A stretch of 15,592 nucleotides of DNA. It comes from Caldifarciminota bacterium. Lineage in GTDB: Bacteria; Hydrothermota; Tepidihabitantia; Tepidihabitantales; CAIPLT01. The stretch's first letter is position 1; each line of letters opens with the position of its first letter. Below are positions 1 through 7,187 of this stretch, one piece after another. Made by a program: the position numbers and the translations under genes. The notes below the pieces were generated by a model. The model saw only the letters and a program-made list of their open reading frames with translations. It was not told the DNA's origin and ran no database searches. The stretch spans positions 1-15,592 of the forward strand of contig JANXBB010000103.1 of assembly GCA_025061975.1 (NCBI GenBank). The letters are read 5' to 3'.

Positions 1-1836
1 ATAATTTCTCCTCCAATAAAATCTAAATCTCGTACTGAAAAATCGCGCGAACACATCCAAAAACCAATTGAAGAAAGCAAAAAAATTAAAGTCCCTCCGT
101 ATATCAGTGTTGCTGAACTTGCTAATCTTTTCGGGGTTTCGGTAGCAGAAATTATAAAGAAATGTTTAAATATAGGTCTTTTAGCAACAGTTAATCAACG
201 ATTAGATCCAGAAACAATTTTACTGCTCGCTGACGAGTTTAAATTAGAGGTTGAAATTGAAGAAGAGGAAACTATTACACCACCCACTACAGGCGAACTT
301 AAAGAGCGGCCTCCAGTAGTAGTTGTTATGGGTCATGTTGACCACGGAAAAACTTCCTTACTTGATTACATAAGAAAAACTAAAATCGCCGAAAAAGAAT
401 ATGGAAGAATTACTCAGCATATTGGTGCCTATTTGGTCTCTTATAAAGATAAAAAAATCACTTTTCTTGATACTCCGGGGCATGAAGCATTTACTGCGAT
501 GCGTGCTCGGGGTGCTCAAGTTACAGATATTGCGGTATTAGTAGTTGCTGCTGATGACGGGGTTATGCCTCAAACCATCGAAGCTATAAATCATGCTCGT
601 GCTGCCGGTATTCCAATTATCGTAGCGATCACAAAGTGCGATTTACCCACAGCTAATCCCGAAATGGTAAAAAGTCAATTAGCCCAACATGGATTACGAG
701 TTGAAGGATATGGTGGCGATACTCTTTGTGTTTTAACCTCGGTAAGAACCGGTTTGGGAATAGAAGATTTGCTAGAAGCAATTTTACTTTTAGCAGAAGA
801 ACGTAAAATTAGTGCAGTTTATGATGGGCCTGCAAAAGGTGTAGTGATTGAAAGCCGGAGAGATCGGGGACGTGGAAATATAATTACCCTGCTGGTTCAA
901 CAAGGGACTCTCCGGCGAGGAGATCCTTTTGTATGCGGCCCGTATTACGGCCGAGTTCGTGATTTACTGAACGAAAATTTTGCTCGACTTGAAGAAGCAA
1001 CTCCATCAATACCAGTTCAGGTTTTAGGCTCATCGGGACTTCCTGAACCCGGAGAACGTTTTGAAGTTGTGGCGGATGAACGTACCGCTCGAGAAATTGC
1101 AACGCGACGAGAGCTTCTTAAACGTGCCACAAAGCTAAAAGAACACGCTGAATACAAACTCGGATTAGTTGAACTCCAACAAAAAATTCAAGAGGGAGTT
1201 GTCAAAGAACTAAAAATTGTTCTTAAAGCCGATACTTCCGGTTCGGCTGAAGCGCTAAAAGAAAAATTAGAAGGTCTTTCTTTAGACGAAGTCCGTGTCC
1301 GAGTAATTCACGCTGGTATTGGCCAAATCACAACTTCGGATGTTCTATTAGCTAAAAGTTCTCAAGCAATTATTATTGGCTATCATGTAAACGCACTATC
1401 TGAAGCTCGAAAAATTGCCGAACAACATGGCGTCGAAATTCGTCTTTACCGAATTATTTACTTGGCGATCGATGAGATTCGAGCTGCAATGCTAGGACTA
1501 CTTGAACCTGAAGAAAAAGAAGTTTTAATTGGAAAAGCCGAAATCCGCCAGATATTTATGATTCCTAAAATCGGTCCAGTAGCCGGGGTGTATGTTACTG
1601 AAGGAAAAGTAACTCGTAATGCATTAGTCAAAATCATAAGAGGAAACCAGGAAATTCAAAAGAGCAAAGTTATCTCTCTCAAAAGATTTAAAGATGATGT
1701 AAAAGAAGTAGAAACAGGCTACGAATGTGGCGTAGGTATCGAAAATGCAGCTGATTTAAAAATTGGTGATATTTTAGAGTTCTATGTTCTTGAAAAAGTG
1801 GCACGTAATTCCATTCCTCAAGAGACCCCAAGTTAA
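1..1836 (+). CDS. infB: Translation initiation factor IF-2 (5'-partial)
   Basis: GTPase that places initiator tRNA on the 30S subunit and promotes subunit joining. The frame is open from base 1, giving 611 residues with the true start outside the window. The ATG at 328 lies inside the G1 motif (GHVDHGKT) and is not the start. Bases about 100-250 encode an IF2_N-type domain (VAELANLFGVSVAEIIKKC). Then come the GTPase motifs G1 GHVDHGKT, G2 ITQHIGAY, G3 DTPGHEAF, G4 TKCD (usual NKxD) and G5 SVRTG (usual SAxTG), followed by domain II, the IF-2 domain III region (IVLKADTSGSAEAL, about 1216) and the C-terminal tRNA-binding beta-barrel (IGKAEIRQIF; GYECGVGIENAADLKIGDILEFY). The C-terminus is complete. 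ylxP follows after 8 bases. Identity is certain. The substitutions in G2, G4 and G5 are unusual. Confidence 0.97.
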   Translation: MISPPIKSKSRTEKSREHIQKPIEESKKIKVPPYISVAELANLFGVSVAEIIKKCLNIGLLATVNQRLDPETILLLADEFKLEVEIEEEETITPPTTGELKERPPVVVVMGHVDHGKTSLLDYIRKTKIAEKEYGRITQHIGAYLVSYKDKKITFLDTPGHEAFTAMRARGAQVTDIAVLVVAADDGVMPQTIEAINHARAAGIPIIVAITKCDLPTANPEMVKSQLAQHGLRVEGYGGDTLCVLTSVRTGLGIEDLLEAILLLAEERKISAVYDGPAKGVVIESRRDRGRGNIITLLVQQGTLRRGDPFVCGPYYGRVRDLLNENFARLEEATPSIPVQVLGSSGLPEPGERFEVVADERTAREIATRRELLKRATKLKEHAEYKLGLVELQQKIQEGVVKELKIVLKADTSGSAEALKEKLEGLSLDEVRVRVIHAGIGQITTSDVLLAKSSQAIIIGYHVNALSEARKIAEQHGVEIRLYRIIYLAIDEIRAAMLGLLEPEEKEVLIGKAEIRQIFMIPKIGPVAGVYVTEGKVTRNALVKIIRGNQEIQKSKVISLKRFKDDVKEVETGYECGVGIENAADLKIGDILEFYVLEKVARNSIPQETPS

Positions 1837-1844
1837 AAGTAATT

Positions 1845-2129
1845 ATGTCGGTCGGGCTTTTAGTAGTAGATTGCCACATTGAAAACGGATTTTCCCTTAA
1901 AGATAAACGGAAGGTTTTATTGGGGTTAACCAAAAAAATAAGAGAAAATTTCAACGTTGCAATCGCCGAGACCAAATACCAAGATCTGTGGCAAAGAACA
2001 GAATTATCAATTGTGTTGGTAAATACAAATTACAAAGAAATTGAACGCAACTACGAAAAAATTATTGAATTCATTCAAAAGGACCCCCGAATAAGAGTTC
2101 TAAATTATGAAACAACAGCTTTGTATTAA
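1845..2129 (+). CDS. ylxP: DUF503 / YlxP-like small protein
   Basis: A 94-residue protein of the DUF503 (YlxP) family. Family traits visible are the MSVGLLVVDCHI start, the SLKDKRKVL segment (residues 17-25), FNVAIAE, the YQDLW motif and the strand ELSIVLVNTN. In many bacteria this gene sits directly after infB in the nusA-infB operon, as here. Its biochemical role is not firmly established. A link to ribosome assembly or translation is suggested mainly by position. The start lies 8 bases after the infB stop with no clear Shine-Dalgarno sequence, so translational coupling is likely. The 3' end overlaps nadC by 23 bases. rbfA, the usual next gene, is absent. Confidence 0.88.
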   Translation: MSVGLLVVDCHIENGFSLKDKRKVLLGLTKKIRENFNVAIAETKYQDLWQRTELSIVLVNTNYKEIERNYEKIIEFIQKDPRIRVLNYETTALY

Positions 2130-2958
2130 CAATTCCAAAACAGTGGACAAAATTTTATTGAACGCATTACAAGAAGATATCGGTAAAGGCGACATCACCT
2201 CTGAAACCATTATTGATAAAAATCAGAAAGCTCGGGCTGAAATTGTTGCAAAAGAAAAAGGTGTCTTGGCTGGGGGCGTCTTTGTAAAACGTTTGTATAA
2301 ACTTCTCTCCCCGTCGATCAAGGTTCATTTTATAAAAAATGACGGAGATGTAATTAAAAAAGGCGACATTATTGGAATTATTACCGGTAACGCACGAAAA
2401 ATCTTATGCGGAGAGCGAGTTGCGCTTAATATCTTAGGTCGGCTTTCGGGTATAGCTACTTTAACCAGAAAGTTTGTCAAACGGGTTTCTGGTACTAAAG
2501 CGACAATTCTTGATACTCGGAAGACGACTCCTAATTTCCGTTTTTTTGAAAAATATGCAGTTGGTGTTGGAGGTGGAAAAAACCATCGTATGGGACTTTA
2601 CGATATGATTCTAATAAAAGACAATCATATAAAATTAGCCGGCGGCCTTAGTAATGCAATAAAAAAAGTTTTACTGAGGCATAAAAGAAAAATCCTATTT
2701 GAAGTAGAAGTAAAGAATTTAGATGAACTTAAAGAAGCGTTATCTTTTCGCGTACCAGTAATAATGCTCGATAATATGAGATTAAGCGATATAAAAACCG
2801 CGGTAAAGCTCGCACAGGGCAAAGCTAAGCTAGAAGTTTCTGGAGGTGTTAATTTAAATAATGTTCGAAAAATTGCTAAAACTGGTGTTGATTTTATATC
2901 AGTAGGTATGTTAACTCATTCGGCTCCAAGTCTCGATATCTCGATGAAAATTAAATAA
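2107..2958 (+). CDS. nadC: Nicotinate-nucleotide pyrophosphorylase (quinolinate phosphoribosyltransferase)
   Basis: Converts quinolinate and PRPP to nicotinate mononucleotide, CO2 and pyrophosphate in de novo NAD synthesis; cytosolic. The 283 residues match the usual family length. Visible signatures are EDIGKGDIT (23-31) in the N-terminal alpha/beta region, ERVALN (103-108), the active-site DTRKTTP (136-142), KNHR (158-161) and KDNH (171-174), then the barrel strands EVEVKN, IMLDNM, LEVSGGVN and DFISVGMLTHS. The ATG at 2107 fits the family start and lies inside ylxP in another frame. No Shine-Dalgarno sequence is evident, so reinitiation after ylxP is plausible. nadK lies further down the same strand, so two NAD(P) synthesis genes share the neighbourhood. 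Confidence 0.96.
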   Translation: MKQQLCINNSKTVDKILLNALQEDIGKGDITSETIIDKNQKARAEIVAKEKGVLAGGVFVKRLYKLLSPSIKVHFIKNDGDVIKKGDIIGIITGNARKILCGERVALNILGRLSGIATLTRKFVKRVSGTKATILDTRKTTPNFRFFEKYAVGVGGGKNHRMGLYDMILIKDNHIKLAGGLSNAIKKVLLRHKRKILFEVEVKNLDELKEALSFRVPVIMLDNMRLSDIKTAVKLAQGKAKLEVSGGVNLNNVRKIAKTGVDFISVGMLTHSAPSLDISMKIK

Positions 2959-2972
2959 GATTATATATCACC

Positions 2973-3000
2973 TTGACATTATCCGCGTAATCTTTATACT
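2973..3000 (+). promoter_or_regulatory. Sigma70-type promoter before the flavodoxin gene
   Basis: Perfect -35 TTGACA at 2973-2978 and near-perfect -10 TATACT at 2995-3000 with a 16-base spacer, in the short gap after nadC. Transcription would start near 3006-3008, only 2-4 bases before the ATG at 3010, so the message would be leaderless or nearly so. It would drive flavodoxin, prfA, prmC, nadK and the phosphatidyltransferase gene. This is a sequence match only. Confidence 0.75.
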
Positions 3001-3009
3001 AAGATTAAC

Positions 3010-3477
3010 ATGTCTGTTCATATAGTTTTTTATTCAAAATCAGGTAGAACAAAGTTAGTCGCTAAAACCATACAAACTTTTCTAAATGCGACTTTAGAGG
3101 AACTAATCGACCATAAGAAACGTAGCGGCATATGGGGATTCTTAACAGCAATTTTTGATGCGCGTTTTAAAAAACTCACTGTAATCTCCCAAGTGCAGTA
3201 TAATCCTGGTAATTTTGAGTTAGTTGTTATTGGTACACCAATTTGGGCAGGAATGCCGGCACCAGCAGTTAGAACTTATCTCATTCAATACGCCTCACAA
3301 ATAGATAAAATCGCTTTTTTCTGTACCCACGGAAGTTCTAGCCCCGAAAATGTATTTAAAGAACTTGAACGAATTGCTGGTAAGGTTCCAATCGCCACAT
3401 TAGCTATATCCTCTAAAGATTTTAAAACCAATAAACTTTTAGAAAAAGTTAAAAATTTTGTCGAAGCTTTAAAATAA
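3010..3477 (+). CDS. Flavodoxin-family protein
   Basis: A 155-residue single-domain flavodoxin-like protein, probably a cytosolic FMN-binding electron carrier or small flavin oxidoreductase. It opens with strand IVFYS followed by the phosphate-binding loop SKSGRT (9-14) and a helix (KLVAKTIQTFL). The second FMN-contact loop is GTPIWAGMPAPA (75-86), and strand-loop FFCTHGSS (103-110) is where the third loop falls in this fold. The segment KKRSGIWGFLTAIFDARFKK (36-55) resembles the insertion seen in microbial flavodoxin/NADPH-dependent FMN reductase relatives. No cysteine pair or extra domain suggests another activity. The gene has its own promoter, and prfA begins one base after its stop. Partner and substrate cannot be inferred. 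Confidence 0.85.
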   Translation: MSVHIVFYSKSGRTKLVAKTIQTFLNATLEELIDHKKRSGIWGFLTAIFDARFKKLTVISQVQYNPGNFELVVIGTPIWAGMPAPAVRTYLIQYASQIDKIAFFCTHGSSSPENVFKELERIAGKVPIATLAISSKDFKTNKLLEKVKNFVEALK

Positions 3478-3478
3478 T

Positions 3479-4582
3479 ATGGGAACTGTAATCGAATTCG
3501 ACTACTTACAAGAAATTGAGAAACGATTGCCGCCGATTCTTAATCGCAAAGAAGAACTCGAAAAATTACTAACTAATACAGAAATTTTGTCTGACTCAAA
3601 CAAAACGTTAGAACTAACAAAAGAATACAAAGAAATAACCGAACTTTTGAATAACTTCGAAGCGTATAAAACAACAAAAAAAGAACTTGCTGAAGCTCAA
3701 GAACTTCTTCGCACAACCACCGATGAAGAACTAAGGGAACTGGCTGAAAAAGAAATATTGCATCTTGAAAAACGCATCAAAGAATTAGAACTAAATATTC
3801 TTTATAAGTTAATGCCCAAGAAACCGGAATGGCAAGGAAACTGTATAGTAGAAATCCGAGCCGCAGCCGGTGGCGAAGAGTCAGCACTGTTTGCATTAGA
3901 TTTATTTCGGATGTACACAAAATATATCGAAAAAAAACACCTAAATTATGAAATTCTTTCCTCGCGACCATCAGATTTATCGGGCTTTAAAGAGATAATA
4001 TTTTCGGTCGAAGGCAACGAAGCCTTTCGATATTTCCGTTTTGAAAGCGGTGTTCACCGAGTTCAACGAATACCGATAACTGAAGCATCAGGAAGAATTC
4101 ATACATCAACTGTAACTGTTGCAGTCTTACCTGAGCCAACCGAAATTGAACTAAAAATTGAACCCCAAGAATTAAAAATTGAAGTGTTTCGAGCTAGCGG
4201 CCATGGTGGCCAACACGTCAACGTTACGGATTCCGCAGTTCGAATTACTCATATTCCCACAGGAATTGTTGTCTCCTGTCAAGATGAACGCAGCCAAATA
4301 AAAAATCGGGCTAAAGCTATGAAGATACTCCGAGCACGTATCTTAGAAGCTAAAAAGAAAGAAGAAGAAGAAAAAATTGGCGCACAAAGAAGAAGTCAAA
4401 TCGGAAGTGGCGATCGGGCTGAAAAAATCCGCACGTATAATTTCCCACAAAATCGAGTTACTGACCACCGAATTGGACTTACAGTATATAATTTAGACGA
4501 GATTTTGGAAGGGGATTTAGACTATATAATCAAACCCTTAGAAATGAGCGAAATATTAAAATTCCTCGAAATTAAAAAATGA
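3479..4582 (+). CDS. prfA: Peptide chain release factor 1
   Basis: Class I release factor that reads UAA and UAG and triggers peptidyl-tRNA hydrolysis. The 367 residues are close to the usual 355-365. The N-terminal 110 residues are helical and rich in charge. AAAGGEES (128-135) begins the conserved core. The codon-reading tripeptide is PIT (199-201), fitting the RF1 PxT pattern and not the RF2 SPF. The catalytic loop is GHGGQHVN (241-248), with the glutamine that PrmC methylates at 245. The C-terminal RAEKIRTYNFPQNRVTDHR block is present. It starts one base after the flavodoxin stop without a Shine-Dalgarno sequence and overlaps prmC by four bases (ATGA), so all three are probably translationally coupled. 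Confidence 0.97.
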   Translation: MGTVIEFDYLQEIEKRLPPILNRKEELEKLLTNTEILSDSNKTLELTKEYKEITELLNNFEAYKTTKKELAEAQELLRTTTDEELRELAEKEILHLEKRIKELELNILYKLMPKKPEWQGNCIVEIRAAAGGEESALFALDLFRMYTKYIEKKHLNYEILSSRPSDLSGFKEIIFSVEGNEAFRYFRFESGVHRVQRIPITEASGRIHTSTVTVAVLPEPTEIELKIEPQELKIEVFRASGHGGQHVNVTDSAVRITHIPTGIVVSCQDERSQIKNRAKAMKILRARILEAKKKEEEEKIGAQRRSQIGSGDRAEKIRTYNFPQNRVTDHRIGLTVYNLDEILEGDLDYIIKPLEMSEILKFLEIKK

Positions 4583-5442
4583 TCACTTACCGGGAATTAA
4601 TCAAGCAAGCTACAAAATGGATCAGTAAAACTGAAGCCGAATATCTTCTTGAGGCATTATCGCACAAGAAACGTTATGAACTGTATTTAAATGATGCATA
4701 TGTCCCGTTAGGAATTAACAATCACTTTCGACATTTGCTTGAAAATCGTCTAAAAGGAACACCGATACAATATCTTGTTAAGACTGCATATTTTTTGGAT
4801 TTTGAACTCTATGTTGATAGCCGGGTTTTGATCCCTCGATTCGAAACCGAAGAATTAGTGATAAAAACAATAAACAAAATCCGAGATAGCAGATTAACTC
4901 CTAATTTTATCCTTGATTTAGGAACCGGCGCAGGAAATATTGCAATTGCCCTTGCCGATGCGTTTCCTACAGCGCATATTGTTGCTACGGATATTTCTCA
5001 AGATGCATTAGCAGTAGCTAATTATAACATCAAAAAATATAAAATGGAAAAGAGAATCTCTTTAATAAACTGTAATTTGTTTGAATTTTTAAAAACCGAC
5101 TCGTATCTTTTACCTCCAACATTTAGGATAAGCAATTTCAAGTTTGATGTAATAATCTCTAACCCTCCTTACATTCCTTCAAATGAGTTAGCTAAACTTC
5201 CTACTTCGGTTCGTAATTATGAACCCCGAATAGCATTAGATGGTGGAGAGCAGGGCTTTGAAATAATAAAAAAAATAATCACCGAAGCTGAAAATTATCT
5301 GAATCCTAATGGTTTTCTTGCTTTAGAAATCGATCCGCGTCAAGAAAGATTAATTGCTAATACAGTGAAAAATGCTACTGTAAGATTTGAACTCGACCTT
5401 CAAGAAAATATCCGATATGCGTTTATTTCTTATTTTAGTTAG
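4579..5442 (+). CDS. prmC: Release factor glutamine methyltransferase (PrmC/HemK)
   Basis: SAM-dependent N5-glutamine methyltransferase acting on the GGQ glutamine of RF1 and RF2. The 287 residues match the family length. The helical N-terminal substrate domain contains GTPIQYLV (60-67) and ends in IPRFETE (85-91; usual IPRPETE). The SAM-binding motif I is DLGTGAGNIAIALA (113-126), the acidic end of strand 2 is ATDIS (136-140), and the catalytic NPPY is 195-198. The later block DGGEQGFEIIKKII is also conserved. The ATG overlaps the prfA stop (ATGA), the classic prfA-prmC arrangement placing modifier beside substrate. Confidence 0.97.
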   Translation: MITYRELIKQATKWISKTEAEYLLEALSHKKRYELYLNDAYVPLGINNHFRHLLENRLKGTPIQYLVKTAYFLDFELYVDSRVLIPRFETEELVIKTINKIRDSRLTPNFILDLGTGAGNIAIALADAFPTAHIVATDISQDALAVANYNIKKYKMEKRISLINCNLFEFLKTDSYLLPPTFRISNFKFDVIISNPPYIPSNELAKLPTSVRNYEPRIALDGGEQGFEIIKKIITEAENYLNPNGFLALEIDPRQERLIANTVKNATVRFELDLQENIRYAFISYFS

Positions 5443-5460
5443 CTACATTCAAAAATTGTC

Positions 5461-6315
5461 ATGAAAGTTGGTCTTGTAGTTAATTATAAAAAAACCAATG
5501 TTCAAAAAATATTAAAAGAACTCCTTAGCTACTTTAAAACAAAAAAAATCGTTCCATTAATCGAAAAAGAAGGTGCAATAAAACTCGGATTTAATAAATA
5601 CTCTGCAACCAAATTAGATCTCATAAAGCAATCCGAATTAATCTTAGCAATCGGCGGCGACGGTACATTATTACGAGCTGCGCACATTGTAAAAAACCAT
5701 AATATCCCACTCTTGGGAATAAATCTAGGGAGTTTAGGATTTCTAACTTTATTTTCTCCTAATGATGCTTTAAAAGCGATTGAAAGCTTTATCAATAAAG
5801 AATGTCTTATTGAAAAAAGGATGGTTTTAGAAGTTACTTTAGGGCAAAAAAAATTCTATGCATTAAACGACTGTGCAATTAATATGGGGCCATCGTGTCG
5901 AGTAATTGAGCTTGTTTTATTAAGTAATAAATCTTATATCTGTCGCCTAATCGGCGATGGCGTAGTGATCGCAACACCAACCGGTTCTACTGCATATTCA
6001 TTATCATGTGGTGGCCCTATTATCTATCCTTCATTAGAAGTCATAGTAATTACTCCAATCTCCCCGCATATTCTTTCCGGTCGCCCAATAGTTATTCCGA
6101 GTACTGAGCATCTTGTTGTAAAACTTGTCTCCCACAATGAAGATGCGATATTAACCGTTGATGGTCAGATTCGAAAAAAACTATCTCCGGAAAGCGAAGT
6201 TGAAATTCGCAAAGCTCAGTTTAACATTTTGTTAGTAACTCCCTCTGATAAATCTTATTACGACATTTTGCGCACTAAAATGAAATGGGCTGAACGAGAA
6301 ATCTCTAGTTTCTAA
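5461..6315 (+). CDS. nadK: NAD kinase
   Basis: Phosphorylates NAD to NADP using ATP or polyphosphate; cytosolic. The 284 residues are typical. The diagnostic GGDGT is at 65-69, followed by NLGSLGFLT (88-96), ALND (134-137) in the NAD-binding region, and the glycine-rich block with TPTGSTAYS (172-180). SGRPIVIP and DGQIRK near the C-terminal half are also family-like. The start at 5461 is 18 bases after prmC and has no Shine-Dalgarno sequence. It shares a transcript region with nadC upstream, so NAD synthesis and NADP formation may be co-expressed. Confidence 0.96.
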   Translation: MKVGLVVNYKKTNVQKILKELLSYFKTKKIVPLIEKEGAIKLGFNKYSATKLDLIKQSELILAIGGDGTLLRAAHIVKNHNIPLLGINLGSLGFLTLFSPNDALKAIESFINKECLIEKRMVLEVTLGQKKFYALNDCAINMGPSCRVIELVLLSNKSYICRLIGDGVVIATPTGSTAYSLSCGGPIIYPSLEVIVITPISPHILSGRPIVIPSTEHLVVKLVSHNEDAILTVDGQIRKKLSPESEVEIRKAQFNILLVTPSDKSYYDILRTKMKWAEREISSF

Positions 6316-6327
6316 AAACTCATCTCC

Positions 6328-6924
6328 ATGAAAGAACTTAATAGTCAAAATAAATTAGAATTAGGAAAAATTGCTACAGCACCGAACCTTTTAAGTCTTT
6401 CCCGGCTCTTTCTTTTGCCGATTATTTTGTTTTTCTTAGCAACTGCTAATTACTATTCTGCGACCGCTTTTTTAGTTCTATCTTGGATTACTGATGCATT
6501 AGATGGTTATATTGCTCGGCGCACAAATCAAGTAACAAACATTGGAAAAATTCTTGATCATTTAGTAGATAAAGTTTCTGTAGGATCAATCTTTGTTGTC
6601 TTAGTGTTAACTAAATATTTCCCATTTTGGCTTGCAGGGTTAATTATTGTTCGTGATACGTTAATTATTATCGGTAGTATTATCCTAATTAAAAAAAGAA
6701 AGTTTTTATATTCCTCAAATGTTTTAGGTAAATTAGCCGGTTTCTTCTTTGCACTTCTGATGCTTATTTATATTTTAGATATAAAATTCATATTTATAAA
6801 AAACATAATCACTATTCTTACAAGCATTTTAGTTATTGCCTCCTTCTTTTATTATCTCATAATGTATTTATCAGCATTTAAAACCAATCGCAATCAAGTA
6901 TTATCGGATATATTGCTGTTGTAA
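6328..6924 (+). CDS. pgsA: CDP-alcohol phosphatidyltransferase (PgsA-like)
   Basis: Integral membrane enzyme that exchanges CMP of CDP-diacylglycerol for an alcohol; most likely phosphatidylglycerophosphate synthase, but cardiolipin-type or other head-group relatives cannot be excluded. The 198 residues contain the full family signature DxxDGxxAR(x8)GxxxDxxxD: D56, D59, G60, A63, R64, G73, D77, D81. The usual LDPLADK reads LDHLVDK. Several hydrophobic segments (about 20-40, 44-56, 83-98, 100-121, 130-148, 156-184) fit a membrane protein with about six helices. The start is 12 bases after nadK, again with no Shine-Dalgarno sequence. It is the last gene of the + strand run. Confidence 0.9.
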   Translation: MKELNSQNKLELGKIATAPNLLSLSRLFLLPIILFFLATANYYSATAFLVLSWITDALDGYIARRTNQVTNIGKILDHLVDKVSVGSIFVVLVLTKYFPFWLAGLIIVRDTLIIIGSIILIKKRKFLYSSNVLGKLAGFFFALLMLIYILDIKFIFIKNIITILTSILVIASFFYYLIMYLSAFKTNRNQVLSDILLL

Positions 6925-6956
6925 ATTACTCCATTAAATCCAGCAGCAATTTTATA
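6912..6956 (+). terminator. Probable intrinsic terminator overlapping the pgsA stop
   Basis: ATTGCTGTTG at 6912-6921 pairs with CAGCAGCAAT at 6941-6950: ten pairs including one G-U wobble. The 19-base loop contains the pgsA TAA stop. A short T run (6950-6953) follows and the sequence stays AT-rich. The T run is short, so this is moderate evidence. Confidence 0.5.
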
Positions 6957-6985
6957 ATATATAAAGGCCTCTTAAAAACTTGTAA

Positions 6986-7183
6986 TCAATAATTTTTGTC
7001 AAACTTACCGGTTAACTTTTGATATAACGAATGCTCAAACATAAACAGCGTTATCTGAGCTGTTATAAATCCTGGATAATCTTCCCTTACATAGCTCAAA
7101 ACATCACACATGAGATCTTTTATTAGCTAGTGGTTTATAAGATCTAAAGCTTCAATTAAAATGTACGCGCTTGAATAAATCTT
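6986..7183 (-). pseudogene. Interrupted minus-strand reading frame, unrecognised
   Basis: Read on the minus strand, one frame runs from 7183 to a TGA at 6988-6986 with a single internal TAG at 7129-7127. After the TAG, an ATG at 7111-7109 would give 41 residues (begins MCDVLSYVREDYPG, ends GKFDKNY). The peptide is mixed, with normal-looking acidic, basic, aromatic and proline residues, unlike a random AT-rich translation. The part before the TAG reads YILIEALDLINH. A neighbouring frame, 7199-7152, reads KLELLKDLFKRVHFN and may be the same gene after a frameshift. No Shine-Dalgarno site precedes the ATG. I do not recognise the family. It could instead be a genuine 41-residue ORF. Confidence 0.35.
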
Positions 7184-7187
7184 TTAA

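Noticed and set aside
328..1836. Complete 502-residue IF-2 starting at 328
   Set aside because: The ATG is inside the G1 motif and the frame stays open with IF2_N-like coding to base 1.
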